DNA of 64,000 nt from positions 5,337,259 through 5,401,258 of the forward strand of contig OZ025218.1 in the NCBI GenBank assembly GCA_964019055.1. The letters are read 5' to 3'. Positions within the stretch are counted from its first letter, which is position 1. Each line of letters opens with the position of its first letter. Made by a program: the position numbers and the translations under genes. The DNA comes from Anthopleura xanthogrammica. Taxonomy: Eukaryota; Cnidaria; Anthozoa; Actiniaria; Actiniidae. The notes below the pieces were generated by a model that saw only the letters and a list, made by a program, of their open reading frames with translations, made no database searches and was not told where the DNA came from. Below are positions 21,395 to 33,317 of the stretch, in pieces.

Positions 21395-23166
21395 GCTTTG
21401 AAAGCAGTTTTCCATCTTTATGTCCCCCAAGAGGCTAAACAAGTTACACTTCAGTTCTCTAATCAACTAAAGATACACGAGGATGTAACCATAAGTTTGA
21501 CGTGTGATAAAGAACATGGTGCAGATGGTAAATACTGGAAATCGAAATTCATTTACTTTGATCCTGATGAGGTTGAGACGTTGAGGTACGAGTATATTGT
21601 TAAATATCGCGTGGGAATGATTAAGAAAAGTTTCAAGAAAGTTAAAGGCTTGTTTTCAGTTGAAACAGGTTCCAAAGAGACTGAAGCTTACTTCAGACGA
21701 GAAATAAATGGCGGAAATATTTATGATGTGTTTAGAAAGCCCGATAATGATAAAGATGATGAATGTATTTTCGAAGGTCAATTCTTTTATGTCAAGATGT
21801 TGTACAGTGATGTGAACGAGGAGAACTTGAAAAGAATGATGATCGAATGTGAACATGTTGGATTTGCAAATCCAAACTCCACCTTCAATGATAGAAAGAG
21901 TTTTTTCAAATGGGTGGCATCAACAGCAAGGTCTCTCACACCTTCTAAAAGTGCATATATTTGTGCACTTTTGGGTCAGTTTTTTAAAAACATCCGATGT
22001 ATACACCCTCTTAGTATGTACCTGCCTAACAGTACGAAAACAGCCGATGCCTTGTTATTGGAACTGAGCCATTTCCACAAAGAACATCTAACTAATACTT
22101 CATTGAGTTTTATCAAATCCATTGATAATATTCTTCTTCAAGCAAGCTCCTACAAGAACACCTTGGGCTACATATTATATTTTGGCCATCTTTTTGATGA
22201 AACATCTGTCATAAATTTTGTCAAAAGTAATCTAGTACCGTGTATTGACGAGAAAGATTTCAATGAAATTTCGTCGAAGATCGTAAAGAGGCTAATGGAA
22301 TGCAAAGACAAGGATAAACTGAACACGTTCTTGACTTTTGTTATAAGTGAATCACCATCAGTTGACTGTTTATTCAAGCTTTACAGAGTTTTGGAAACGA
22401 GTAATGGTCTAACAGATTTGGTTGAGCCCGTTGTTTCTAAGTTTACTCAGATGTTCTTCACTCGAGAGAGGCAACCAGATCTCTTAGAGACACCTGTATG
22501 GAAAGATGTGCCAAACACTTTGAAACCCAAGCTTGCCATCCATTTTTGTGATGCAGTGACGAAACAACTCGAAACAAGAACATCCTCTTTTGACTATGCC
22601 GTCTTGAAGGACCTCATCCTCGATAAAGTTCTACAGGAATGGGCTACGACAAATGTAGTCAATTTGCTAAGAGTCATCGCAAGTTCTAGGAATAAAGGCC
22701 TTCCTGATGTCACTTGTGAAGTCTTGAACGCGTATAACTTCCACTCATTTTGGGAAAACATGGATCTCAAAGACAAAGGAAGCATTATTCAAGAACTGTT
22801 GCCTAAAAAGATGCAAGCAAGGCAAAGTGAATGCTATTCCAAAACGCAAAAAGTTGTTGGTGCCTTTCAAGTCCTTCAAGAGCTAAGTGAGATTCCAGCA
22901 ATCAAGCAATACGAAGAGCTTATGGAATCTATTTGGAAATACGTTTGTCAGGAGACACAAAGACTTGAACTAAAAGCTATTGTAGACGCCTATGATGTCA
23001 TTCGAAGCTCTTCAAAAGAGATTAGCAGACGTTGGTATATGAGATTATTAACCTTGACTGTAAAACAACAGCAAGCTTGCCTGAATGATGTGAAGCTGAA
23101 GCTTATTGAAATAGTGCGGTCTTCTAGCTCGTTCACTACAAGCTCACAGTCCATAGAAATCGATGG
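21395..23166 (+). CDS. RNF213-like: RNF213-like giant AAA+ protein, exon 2 (CBM20-like domain and N-terminal stalk)
   Basis: The exon starts after a clean acceptor (ttttttactag|GCTTTG) and ends before a consensus donor (GATGG|GTAAGT at 23167) in phase 2. It codes about 590 residues. The first ~75 (AVFHLYVPQ ... W.SKF.YFD ... LRYEYIVKYR) resemble the beta-sandwich CBM20-like domain that starts the folded part of RNF213. The rest is an alpha-helical solenoid like the RNF213 stalk. The open frame's apparent start at 21398 is TTG, so this is not a true N-terminus. The two bases left at its end join the single base at the start of the 41286 exon to make a Gly codon. Confidence 0.8.
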
Positions 23167-23192
23167 GTAAGTTATATTGAACAATTAATAAT

Positions 23193-23310
23193 GGTAATTA
23201 AACTGAGTGGAGTGCAATTTGGTGTGAAATCGCATGACCGCGTAGCGGGAGTGTGATTTGTTAATTGCAAGTTTGATTTCAGACCAAAATTGCACGACAC
23301 GAAGTTCAAT
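23193..23310. repeat. Hairpin at the start of intron 2
   Basis: Arms GTAATTAAACTGAGTGGAGT...GTGAAATC and GATTTCAGACC...CAATTAC pair with a few mismatches around a loop with ACCGCGTAGCGGGAG. The design resembles the hairpins at 26902, 27953, 36186 and 38028. Confidence 0.75.
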
Positions 23311-23596
23311 TACCACTTAAGAGCCGTTGTCTGTAAATATTGAGAATCGGCGGACAGTCGCGAAAAATCGAAATTCTTTTTCTTTCACCAATCAAACCCT
23401 TTTGGTAAGCTATTTTCAAAAATCGTATCGACAGTTCAAACGGATTTTTATTTACTTCAAAATCGAAGATTTTCAAAATGCCCTAAATTGACCATAGACA
23501 GGCACTTTGACTAAGCGAAATTCCTGCATTTTTGTTGGGCTCGTTCACAAAAAACAAAAAAACGAACGGCATTGACCTTTAGTAACGAGCAACATT

Positions 23597-23977
23597 ATTA
23601 TTTCCTCTTTCTAAAACATTAAAAATATCACCGATATTTGGAGTTTTAATATTTTTTTAGAACACTTCACCAGATGCTGTGGAAGCGTTGGCGCCAGAGT
23701 GTAAAATTTACCTATTTTTAAAGTCATCGAATCCAGCTTGGTACATGGAGTTTAAGCCTAAAACCTTGATTTTCTGAAAGATCAACCCTTCTAAATTGGG
23801 GGTAAAAATATTATTGATGGCACTCCAAGCGTTTTTTATTACGAAGCGTAAATGCGAAGCCCGTTTTACTAAAACTCAAGCGCATATTAATGAAGTTTAA
23901 AGGAGTTGAAACGAACAACTTATTTGTTTATTCGATTCCAAACTCAATAAAATATTTTATTTCTTGGAAGCAAATGC
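23597..23977 (+). repeat. Left ~380-bp inverted repeat of a 6.35 kb segment
   Basis: Nearly identical, in reverse complement, to 29573-29950. Shared words include TGGCGCCAACGCTTCCACAG (minus strand here) and AAAGGAGTTGAAACGAACAA. Very high identity by eye suggests a recent origin or gene conversion. Confidence 0.95.
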
Positions 23978-24525
23978 GATTAGCAAATGCTAATTTTGCT
24001 CGATTTTTTTTCCGCCCTCAAGTGTTGCACGATATTTTTTTACTGTGCCAAGTGCTTGCATGATATTTTTTTCAGTCATTTTTTTGATAGTATATAAATA
24101 CAGAATGAATGTCCAATTTTTCATTGACAGTCTATATGCACAAAATACAAAGTATAGTTATCAGACATTACTACCAACGAGTGCATAGTTACATATCTCA
24201 ACTGGCCGCCCTAAAATTTCGATTGCAAGTTGGTCAACGGAATACCAAAAATCCAGACAGGTGCTGAGTTTTCGTAGGCTGGAGCAACTAGGGTTTTTTT
24301 TGTCGTATCTGACGATGAATGATTTTTTTTTTAAGGATCGAGACCTTGCTCGATATTTTTTGGGGGATTTAACCCCCACCCCCATCAAATATCAAATGGT
24401 CCGTCCCTAATATACGTGCTTAACACTCAAAAGGTCACTAAAGTAATAGCTACTATTAAATAGCTACATAGACGGATACGACGAGCATCTCTTTTACTTT
24501 AGAACTCCGATGCCCCCTCCAACTT

Positions 24526-25424
24526 TTAATGACATGAACATTGTTCTACACATTTTTCCAGAAGGGCTATATATGGAGCCTTTCTACGAACTGGCGGGGA
24601 TGGTGCCTCTAGTTCCAGCTCCTTGCACAACATCTGTAGAAGCGCCACTTTAAAACCTTTAAGTTTATCGTCTTTGACCAACTGGCAGATGTTATACTGA
24701 TCAACCACAATGGGGTGCTTCAGTTGCAGTGTAGAGAGGATCGCTTCTCTTGCATCATCGTAGTTCATCTGTTCATCCGCTGCATTGATATCCTCTTCGG
24801 TGACTTCCTTGCCTTTTAATTTCGCAGACAGGCGAGAAAAAAATGATGCAATTTGTCGTGGAGACAAGAATTCTGATACGACAAATAACCGATCTCCATT
24901 CTCATTTTTTGCATGGCGCATGTCTTTAGATACAGCTTCGGCATCAAATTTCTTTTGGGTCTTCTGCCCGATGTTGAACTTCTGCTTTAGATACACTTCC
25001 TGTTTCTCATTAAAACGATAAGCTTTTTTAGTTTCCTTGAGTGCCCATCCTTCTTCCAAAAGGCTTGCTGCATTTCCACTTGAAGTTTTAGGTGCAAGAG
25101 CGGGTAAAGAGCCAATACCCTCCATCAACCGAGAGGCATACGCTTCCTTAGCAATATCGTGCATTGATTTCTTCTCCTGAACTTTCGTACATTTGTCCAC
25201 AGACAAATGTTTTTCTAACGATGAAGCTCTAATGAATACACGCACGCAGCCTTGTTGGGGACAAGAAAACATTGCTGGCTCTGATTTTTCCTCAATTTCG
25301 CTAGTGTCTGATTGCTTCTCAGGGCGATCTTCATCAGTCTTAACATCCTTCTCTTTCGGTTTCGATTTTACAACTTTAAAATCTGAAGTCGAAAAGCCAG
25401 TAGAAAGCCATTTACTGCCAACAT
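24526..25424 (-). CDS. Last exon of the zinc-finger gene (C2H2 finger and conserved C-terminal block)
   Basis: The acceptor is TTTACCAG|ATGTTGG. The frame continues the previous exon (G+AT gives Asp) and runs through an acidic/Lys-rich linker, the C2H2-like finger from about 25265, the conserved RFNEKQEVYLKQKFNIGQKT region, and a Cys-containing C-terminus (CVEQCSCH). The internal ATG at 25272 is not needed as a start. Confidence 0.65.
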
Positions 25425-28400
25425 CTGGTAAAAGATAAAGTAAATTTTAGTTCCTGTCATGTCGTAATTTGATGGTTTGTCGTTTGTCCTCATGTCAGTG
25501 TTTTTTTACATTTACTATAAATTCTTCACCTGAGACGTTTTGAAAAGGAATTGTCTTTGCTTTTCCAACATCATATGCTCGCCAGGCTTTAAGACTGTTT
25601 TCTTCGTACTCAAAATTATTTAGTTTGCTTATCCCCTTTATTTTCTCGAAATCTGGCATAGGTGGCCCATCAATTTCTTCTACGACAGCAACCCTTTAAA
25701 ATAAAGAAGTTTGTTTATGCTAACGTCCGAAAATAAGCCTCCCTAAATTCAAGCCCCCCCTCCCCCGAAATGAAAAGTCCCCCTAATTTATAACAAAAAA
25801 CTTCCTATATAATAAGCCCCCCTTCGAATAAAAGCCAATGGGGGTATTTTAAGGAGCGACTCGAAAATACGTTGATGCGGTAGTCAAGCTAAATGTTATT
25901 TTTTAAATGTTGCTTTATAACACAAAAGACATTCATCAATTGTATTTAATTTGTTGTTTTAACTTCAATTGAAATATTTCATAAAGCTTCTTGTTGTTGA
26001 TTCCATCTTTAGAAAATTTAAAATTTCTTAATTGTCCGCAGCTCACAAAAATTGAAGACACAAAATACCCCCCGAAGATAGCGAAAATAATCCCCCCTGA
26101 ATCATTTATTATTATAATTATAATTTATTATAATCCATTATTTTCGGAGGTTTACAGCTGGCCTACAAATAAACGAGGGAATTACGTGACTAGATTATTT
26201 GAAAAGTTAGTTACCGACATCGATTAACTTACTAACCTAACACCTTCAATGCCAGCGTCACTATCTCACTTGTACGATTCACGTAACGCCTCCTTGTTCT
26301 CTCTGTTACTTCGTTCCATTCAAGCCATGGTCTCCCAAGAGGTTGGATTGAGCACTCTTCCAAGAATGCGTTAAGCTTTGATCGTTGGGCAAGTTGGGCA
26401 TCGTTACATTCTTCGAATGATGATGCTGTACTGCACGTTTCCGGGGAAAAAACAACACTTTCGTCGACAATTTTGAGATCCCTAATATATTCGGTTACTT
26501 TTTCCAGAGAAAGTAGGCTTTTACTGTTTCCTGTAAAATTTAAAATATTCTAATTAGTAGTTTGGTAAGAGGAAAGCATTTCATGTCAATATTACAGCTC
26601 ACCTTTGCAGCACTTGCAGGAACTGCGTCTGTGTTAAACTCCACTAAAGGTGATAAAGTTATCGTGAAGTTGTCCCTGCATTGTTTACAGATTGCTGAAA
26701 TCATAATGGAACCCAATTAATGAACAAAATAGTATTTAATTGCCTGTTTTACTATTTACATATTTGTATATCTCAAGAATAAGTGTATTAGTTGTTTCCA
26801 ATACATAAGCTGATTCTGCACTCTTTAATCCACACTGGCCTTTTGGGGACCGATATTTATGACCTGCAGATTCAGCTGGAATGCAGCACATATAGATTAC
26901 TTCATAGAAAGTGCGGCGTACGGGGTTATATTCACGAGTTGTTTGTGTAAAACACGAACGAGCGAGTCTTCGAGCGAGTGAGTGTTTTTACACAAACAAC
27001 GAGTGAATATAGCCCCGTACAAAGCACTTTCTATGATGTTTTCTCTTTATTATATATATAACTAGAATTCACATACAAACACGTTTATTTTGATTGAATA
27101 AAAATGACAAATTTTGTCGAAACTTTCGTAAGTTTTAAGTTTATAAGTTAAAATGTCATGCAACTGTACATAATTAAAGTGAAAAACTCCTCATGTCAGT
27201 TTATAAAAGGAAAATGAATATACAAAAAGTCAATATAAATATCAAAAATGTACTGTTTTTCATAATTAGTCGCTGTCTGGCGAATCCAAGATGCAATAAC
27301 GGCGGCGCTTTGTTGTTGTTTCTTCACGCAAAGTTGGACTTTCTGCTTGGCTACTAGTGCTTCCCTTGTTCGTCTGAATTCTTGCCCTTCTATTATCGTT
27401 GTTGGGTAGTCTTTCTTTCGTAAGTAACGGTCAAAGCTCGATATGAACGACCTTAAAGTCGTCGGTTCGTATTCATCCCCATCTTTCTTCCTTACTTCAA
27501 CGAGAAAAGCAGAAAGCAGCTCGTCTAAATCTCTTGGCTGGATTTCTTCCAGGTTTTGCTGCACATTTTTGTTTCAAGATATGTAGTCAATAAAGCCAGG
27601 TCTCTCTTCGTCTTGCTTAGTGTGTTTTTGTTTTCTTGGTTTTGAATAAACTCATCTACCGGCACATCTAGTGACACAAAACGACTCGCCATTTTGTTCA
27701 CATCAACAAAGCTACAGAAAACACAACTTTGCTTTGGCGGGAAGCCATTCAAATGTCACAATTGCTCGTTTTATGATTGGTTGGTTTGGTCAACTCTAAA
27801 TTTTGATTGGTTATATTTTTACACAGTGAAAAGCTGTACGCGATGCTAATTGGTCGTATTGCATTTTTCACCAGTGAAATATAAAGCATAGAGATTTTTA
27901 TAATAGAGATTTATTGTATGAAATTCTAGTTATATATATAATAAATAGAGGATATTACACGGTGGCGCGAACATATGAAGTTTATCTTCGAGTGGAAAAA
28001 AAGATTTCACGAGTGAGCGTAGCGAACAAGTGAAATCTTTTTTCCACGAGAAGATAAACTTCATATGTTCAAGCCAACGTGTAATTTTCTTTTTATTATA
28101 TGGATATGAGTGTTTTAGCTGGAAAATAAATAAAAAAATAGACGAAAATGTTCTCCAAAGTGTCTTTATTTTGCAAATAGTCAAAATATAGCAATAATAG
28201 CAAACAATTTATCTTAAAACATGTAAAAAACAAAATGTATATAAATATTGAAAAGTTTCTCTACATTTTGCTGTTTTTAAAGGGATTTAAACTGTTTTTA
28301 AAGTGGCTTACTGGCTTTCGTCGCTGTCTATGATCACACGCCGTCTTATAGAAGATGGTTCGTACTCTTCACCGTTTTTCTTTCGTACGCCAAGGACAAA

Positions 28401-29305
28401 CCTGACTGCAAGATCTTGCAATTCTTTCGGAGGAATTGTATGAATCTCTCGGTTTTCCTGTTCACTTAGGAGAAATTCGTTGAATATTCTCAGGTCATAA
28501 AGTGTCTTTTTCTTTGTATTTTCGTTCTCCTGTTGTTCGCTGAAAGATTTGATGTATTCGTCTGTGACTTTTACAAATCTCGCCATTTTGTCTGACTAGT
28601 GTTTTGACAACTCGCGCCGAAATGAGCGGGGAAAACCAAGGAATGACGTCATCGATATCCTCACTAGTGAGGATATGGAAAATATGTCCACCGTACTCCG
28701 GATGTAGTTTCGTATGAGATCTACGAGTGGCGTATTTTACAGTAAAACACTCATATCCATATAATAAAGCTTTTTATTGCATCTCCAGCGGACGCCAAAA
28801 GATTCTCGATGGCGAGGACAAATTACAATGGAAATGTGTTTGTAAAACATAAATATACCTATGAATGAAAAATAAAATTATATAATTTATAATTAGCCTG
28901 TAAATAATGGTCTGGTGCATGTACGTGATAACTTAGCACTAGCAATAGAGTGAAATCACTAAACCCGTGAAATAGATAATAGACTAATACACATAAGTAG
29001 ACCGACCCTATTTCCATTGTTTTCTTTTGTGTCTATTTGCCGACTATTACACTTTTTAAAAATAAGCAATTTTTATTTTCGTAATTTTCACACTACAATA
29101 AACAATATTCACCTGCTCGTGCAAGGAGAAGCTTTTGTTCGCTATTCACTCCAAGATCGTCTCTTATCTTGCAAAAAATTAGATGGTTTGTGACGTCCCT
29201 TGAGCATTCACCGATTGTAATGTATTCCGTAAAGTCAGGGTTGCTTGACGAAGGGCCACATGTATCTTGGCCACCAACTAACGAAGAGTATTCACAACGC
29301 TGCAT
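24526..29305 (-). CDS. Multi-exon zinc-finger gene between inverted repeats (unknown, repeat-family type)
   Basis: Proposed minus-strand exons: 29305-29113 (ATG, donor GCAG|GTGAAT), 26694-26603 (TTTCAG|, contains ICKQCRDNF), 26530 to about 26237, 25693-25530 and 25424-24526 (stop). Phases agree for the joins 1-2 and 4-5. They do not agree for 2-3 and 3-4, so an exon edge is misread, an exon is missing, or the copy is decaying. The last exon has a C2H2-like finger (CPQQGCVRVFIRASSLEKHL with C downstream) and a conserved block KQEVYLKQKFNIGQKT...FLSPRQIASFFSRL, which I associate with multicopy cnidarian proteins of unknown function. It lies exactly between two 380-bp inverted repeats, so it may be a transposon gene. 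No catalytic triad is recognised. Confidence 0.6.
25725..26150. mobile_element. Probable MITE in an intron of the zinc-finger gene
   Basis: Inverted ends GTCCGAAAATAA (about 25727) and TTATTTTCGGAGG (about 26139), with C-rich (CCCCCC) blocks just inside both. The core is AT-rich. Boundaries are approximate. Confidence 0.4.
26902..27036. repeat. Hairpin preceding TIR element E1
   Basis: The arms (26902-26954 and 26982-27036) pair around a loop with CGAGCGAGTCTTCGAGCGAG. They contain TCATAGAAAGTGC and GCACTTTCTATGA. Confidence 0.9.
27046..27945. mobile_element. TIR element E1 (~0.9 kb, perfect 24-bp TIRs)
   Basis: The 24-bp ends 27046-27069 and 27922-27945 are exact inverted repeats beginning TTTATTATATATATAACTAG. 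The unit carries one minus-strand gene remnant (27196-27692). It lies in intron 1 of the zinc-finger gene, directly after a hairpin. Confidence 0.85.
27196..27692 (-). pseudogene. Crypton/QRICH1-like N-terminal (SAM-like) domain protein, frameshifted
   Basis: It starts at ATG 27692 (MASRFVSLDVPVDEF...). After a frame change at an A-run near 27565 it continues with LEEIQPRDLDELLSAFLVEV and YEPTTLRSFISSFDRYL...EFRRTREALVAKQ. That arrangement matches the N-terminal helical domain of Crypton-type tyrosine recombinases and their domesticated relatives (QRICH1, ZMYM2-4, KCTD1). The recombinase catalytic half (R..H..R..Y) is absent. The same domain appears in E2 and in decayed form in E3. Confidence 0.6.
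27953..28085. repeat. Hairpin preceding TIR element E2
   Basis: The arms (27953-28010 and 28030-28085), with AACATATGAAGTTTATCTTC and its complement, pair around a loop with GAGTGAGCGTAGCGAACAA. Confidence 0.95.
28094..28768. mobile_element. TIR element E2 (675 bp, perfect 26-bp TIRs)
   Basis: The 26-bp ends 28094-28119 and 28743-28768 are exact inverted repeats starting TTTATTATATGGATATGAGT. Inside are one minus-strand ORF and a perfect 22-bp palindrome (28655-28676, centre CACTAGTG). Confidence 0.9.
28308..28586 (-). CDS. Small Crypton/QRICH1-like N-terminal domain protein (92 aa)
   Basis: ATG 28586 to stop 28308. It begins MARFVKVTDEYIKSF and has NENTKKKTLYDLRIFNEFLL, then PPKELQDLAVRFVLGVRKKN and YEPSSIRRR. 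This is the same order as the E1 protein. It ends abruptly with DSDESQ just where the next helix would be expected. It is intact as an ORF but is only a partial domain without a catalytic half. It could be a truncated gene or a small DNA-binding or regulatory protein of the element. Confidence 0.55.
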   Translation of the reverse strand: MARFVKVTDEYIKSFSEQQENENTKKKTLYDLRIFNEFLLSEQENREIHTIPPKELQDLAVRFVLGVRKKNGEEYEPSSIRRRVIIDSDESQ

Positions 29306-29572
29306 GCTTAAAACGTCTTGAACGCATGAACGTTATAAAACCTTGAATCTACCCACAACTGCTCCGTCTAACTGCTTAATTTAAGGACGACAGAGACTTG
29401 CTAAAATGCGATTGCACGTACCTGAAATTTACTATGTATTGAGATCGCGGATCGATAAAGACGATAAACAATGTTCCGATTGATATTCCTCTTTTTTTAA
29501 TATTGTAGGGATATTTCGCAGAGAATCGAAGCCGTAATCTAGTTTAACTAAGGAAGTAAGTAAAAATCGCAT

Positions 29573-29950
29573 TTGCTTCCAAAAAATAGAATATTTTATT
29601 GAGTTTGGAATCGAATAAACAAATAAGTTGTTCGTTTCAACTCCTTTAAACTTCATTAATATGCGCTTGAGTTTTAGTAAAACGGGCTTCGCATTTACGC
29701 TTCGTAATAAAAAACGCTTGGAGTGCCATCAATAATATTTTTACCCCCAATTTAGAAGGGTTGATCTTTCAGAAAATCAAGGTTTTAGGCTTAAACTCCA
29801 TGTACCAAGCTGGATTCGATGACTTTAAAAATAGGTAAATTTTACACTCTGGCGCCAACGCTTCCACAGCATCTGGTGAAGTGTTCTAAAAAAATATTAA
29901 AACTCCAAATATCGGTGATATTTTTAATGTTTTAGAAAGAGGAAATAATA
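29573..29950 (-). repeat. Right ~380-bp inverted repeat of a 6.35 kb segment
   Basis: Reverse-complement partner of 23597-23977. Beyond it the flanks differ (29951: gcggagcacc) and no clear target duplication is visible. Confidence 0.95.
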
Positions 29951-30479
29951 GCGGAGCACCATACTTAAGAAAAAATGGTAATCCATCGAGTTGATATTTC
30001 ATTGCTTGATTGCGCCATCACCTTGTCCGTACGTACAACATACGGCGTGTACCACCACAGGGTTCCCGCTTGATTCCAAAGCGAACTTTGCCTCACATAT
30101 ACATAAAAAAAGCATTGCTTTTCGGCACATAATAAACATTTTTATGGATCAAGAAGTAGTCTTCAAGAATGCAGGTGGTTTTTTTTTTTAGCGAACAATC
30201 GTATATTTTAACTTATTTTGTTCGCCTCCGATCGGCAAATCAAAGAAGACTTTCTCTCAATAGTTTTAATATTTTAATACATAATTTAATTTTATGTTGA
30301 ATGAAATATAAAAAGGAATACATATCCCGCCACATATTTGCCATTTATTCCAGCTAGTAATTGCACATGAATGAGCGATAAGTCTATTTTATGTTGTTGA
30401 ACAACATGTTCTCGTAAGCTTATAACATGTCATAATTTGGTCTTTTACTGAGTCGATAAAATAAAAAGATATACAAGAA

Positions 30480-30900
30480 CATTTCCAAAGGCTGACAAAG
30501 AAAATTATCATTTTGGATCAATAATTCTGTCTCTTGTTCTTGTGAAGTTCAACTGAACTAGCTAGACTGAATGTAAGCAAGTTTGTTTTTCGAAAACATT
30601 TGCCGTTCGTATTTTTTCACCTAAAACCGATACCATTTGCTTAATAAGATCTTCTTCAAAACATAAAATACTTATTAGTTGTATGTTGTCCTTTGAATTT
30701 AATAAGTTTTCTGGTGCTTTGAAGGCGGCTTAAGTTATCGTTTTTCCTTCAGTTTTCCCCCACCGGTTTTTCGTGGAATGCGAGTGTTTTTGTTTGCATC
30801 ACAATGATGCATGGCAGCGCCGTCTCTTCTTCATACCGGTGTTTTTGAATAGCCCAAAGTTTTCTCTAATTAGACAACTATGGTCATTTTAGCACGTGTA
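30480..30900. repeat. Dispersed repeat family C, copy 1
   Basis: Shares GTCTCTTGTTCTTG...GTGAAGTTCAACTGAA...TGTAAGC, and then GCTTTGAAGGCGGCTTAA followed by a T-rich run, with 39340-39780 and 40290-40740. Copies are diverged. Confidence 0.7.
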
Positions 30901-31047
30901 AACAATTAACTTTTGTACTATGGTTATGAAAATTGACCTCGACTTTTTAAAACCTTAGTAAACGTCCAAGTGTAAACACGGCGTCAATGATGTGATGTGT
31001 TTTTTCTGTGGTTGAGGGCCAGACCATAGTTACTGGAGTGGAATAGT

Positions 31048-31492
31048 TTGGAAACCTATTGTTCTAGGTTTTTTGTGTGGCGAGCGATGTTGAAACGTAC
31101 CATCACGTGATATTGACCGTGCACAATGAACCAAAGCAAGAAAATACTAGTTTCCGTACTATTTTCATGTACGAACATTTTGAAAGTGTAAAATTTTCAT
31201 TCTAAGATTACAAAGAAGAGGATAGATAATTCCGCGCAGATACAGTTAAGTTACTAGATGATAAATAAGAAAGCGTTCAAAAAGGTGATTGCCCTTTTCA
31301 GTAAACAATTAATTTTTATCATATAGAATTAATTAAGAAATACCTCCTATTTTATAACATTTTTGAGAAAAAAATCGTCTATGTTCCCTAATTTACGATG
31401 AACAAACGCTGCAACTTTTCCTTCTCTGTGCACGGTCAACGTCATATAACAATAGAAAAAGTTGAACAAAAACCTAGAACAATAGGTTTCCA
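31048..31492. mobile_element. MITE, ~445 bp, TIR TTTGGAAACCTATTGTTCTA
   Basis: TTTGGAAACCTATTGTTCTA at the left and its complement at the right, followed on both sides by GGTTTTT and, further in, by the inverted words TTGACCGTGCAC/GTGCACGGTCAA. Non-coding. Confidence 0.85.
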
Positions 31493-31910
31493 AAATAATT
31501 GAAGGAGCAACCACAGGCAGCCCAAGCTCTTGTTCTGTAGTCCCTTTCTGTCCCTCATGGTCTCTTGGTATATGTGTAACAGCAGATAGCTAGATGGATA
31601 CATATAGTAACAGCAGATAGTAAAGTGAGTATAGTCATGCTTATAATTCTAATCACTTACAACTCCAGGTTCAATAGTAATATTTCCATGTGAAGTTATA
31701 GCAATATTTCAGTGACTGAGAAACCTTTTTCACAACTGAAGAAATAACCTTTATTCTTCAGGAGCGGTTGTACGAAGCCTGAATAGCGCTATATCCCTCG
31801 GATAGTAAATCCTTAATCCAACGTATAAGAATAAATAAGTAACCCATGGTAACCCTTCGAGTTGATTTTTCACGGCTTGATTGCGCCATCACCTTGCCCA
31901 TACGTACAAC

Positions 31911-32280
31911 CAAGAGAGCGTACTGATAAGAGAGGGAAACTTCTTAATACCGCGCGCCATGTGAATTCCCGGTTGTGCTATTTCAAGCTTCCAAAGTCGT
32001 TTGAGTTTTAATTTTTTTTGATGGCGTGGACGTGTGCGCGCGTGCGCTCGCTCAAAAACAACATACTTTTCGTCGCTTTTTTTCACTTTTTTCGACAAAA
32101 TCTATTAGATAAAGCAAAAAGATCAGGATTGACTATGTTCTGTTCTCTGTTAAAAACACGACTAAGGCTGTTGAACACTCAAAAAGACGCGAAATTTATG
32201 TTTTTCCCAAGAAAATCTTTACATCCTTTCGCTACTTCCAAGTCTTGATGAAGCACACAATTTTTGACGCACAGGAGTAG
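31911..32280. mobile_element. MITE family B, copy 2 (right end degraded)
   Basis: Matches 20214-20580 over most of its length (TAAGAGAGGGAAACTTCTTA, TCTATTAGATAAAGCAAAAA, CACACAATTTTTGA). The right TIR is lost. Confidence 0.8.
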
Positions 32281-32475
32281 AGTATAAATAAATAATAAGT
32301 AATACTTTAATAAATACCCATGGCAGAAAAAATGAATTGCGGGAAATGACACATGTCATAAAATTATATCCTTATATACATATACTAGAATAAATAACCA
32401 ACTTGTCTAATGGATAAAGGGCATTATATACATGGAATGTAATATATTATAATCTATGAATAAATAGTGTTCGAG

Positions 32476-33249
32476 TTATTCATACTCATAGCTATAGCAG
32501 CATACAAATGAGAGTTCTTGAATAATAAGATATTTCATTGCAACAAATTGGCTCAGTCTTAGTGTTTTAGTTGTGGATGAACTACAATTAGCACTTCCAG
32601 ATCTTAAATTATATCCGTGGTTGTTTACAATAATAGGCATGATGCTGGGTGAGCACCTCGGGATCACCTCGGCAACAGATAGGTCGTCTACGTATTTTAT
32701 CCTAAAGTTCCAGTTATCCGCTAATGAGTTGACTAATATGGCAAATAGCAGACCAAACTTGGTTCCTTGCGGTATGCTGCCATTGAACATTTCGTATTCA
32801 GACATGACGTTGAAACCTTTTTTAAAGTCGGCAAAAAACGCCCGCACGGAACAGTTCCCTCTGTCAAGCGATTCCAACGTATCATGAAGAAAGTACACCA
32901 AGGCCTGGGTCGTAGAGTGACCATCGAGTGATCCATCTAGTTGTTGTAGGAGAGGCTTTAACGTGAGCCCTTCCATGACTTTGGACAGCTGCGGCGTTAA
33001 AGAAATTGGACGCAAATCGTCTTCAATTGAGGACGGAGGTGAACATTTGGGAATAGGAGAAATAATAGATCGTTTTAATAGCAGTGGGAAGATACCCTCG
33101 AGCATTGATGAGTTGTATATGTTGCATATAGCAGGAGCCAGTTCAAAGGCGAACTCCTTTAGTACTCTATTCGGAAACATGTCCGGGCCAGGAGACTTGT
33201 TACGTCTAATGGACCTAAGTTCGTTGTAGCAATCATTAACGGACACCAA
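32476..33249 (-). pseudogene. LINE reverse transcriptase, internally deleted (257 aa)
   Basis: Contains NKSPGPDMFPNRVLKEF, IISPIPKCSPP...LRPISLTPQLSKV, a shortened motif A (AFFADFKKGFNV instead of D.SKAFD with the following helix), motif B-like GSIPQGTKFGLL and the catalytic YVDD. The region between motifs A and B is deleted. Downstream coding ends early. Confidence 0.8.
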
Positions 33250-33317
33250 GAATTCACAAGGGATTTCGGTGATGTCGTCAATGTGGTCGTTTGGAGAAAG
33301 CGGCTTGAGTCCAGCTG

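Noticed and set aside
21398..21400. True N-terminus at the start of the 590-codon frame
   Set aside because: The codon is TTG directly after a splice acceptor, so this is an internal exon.
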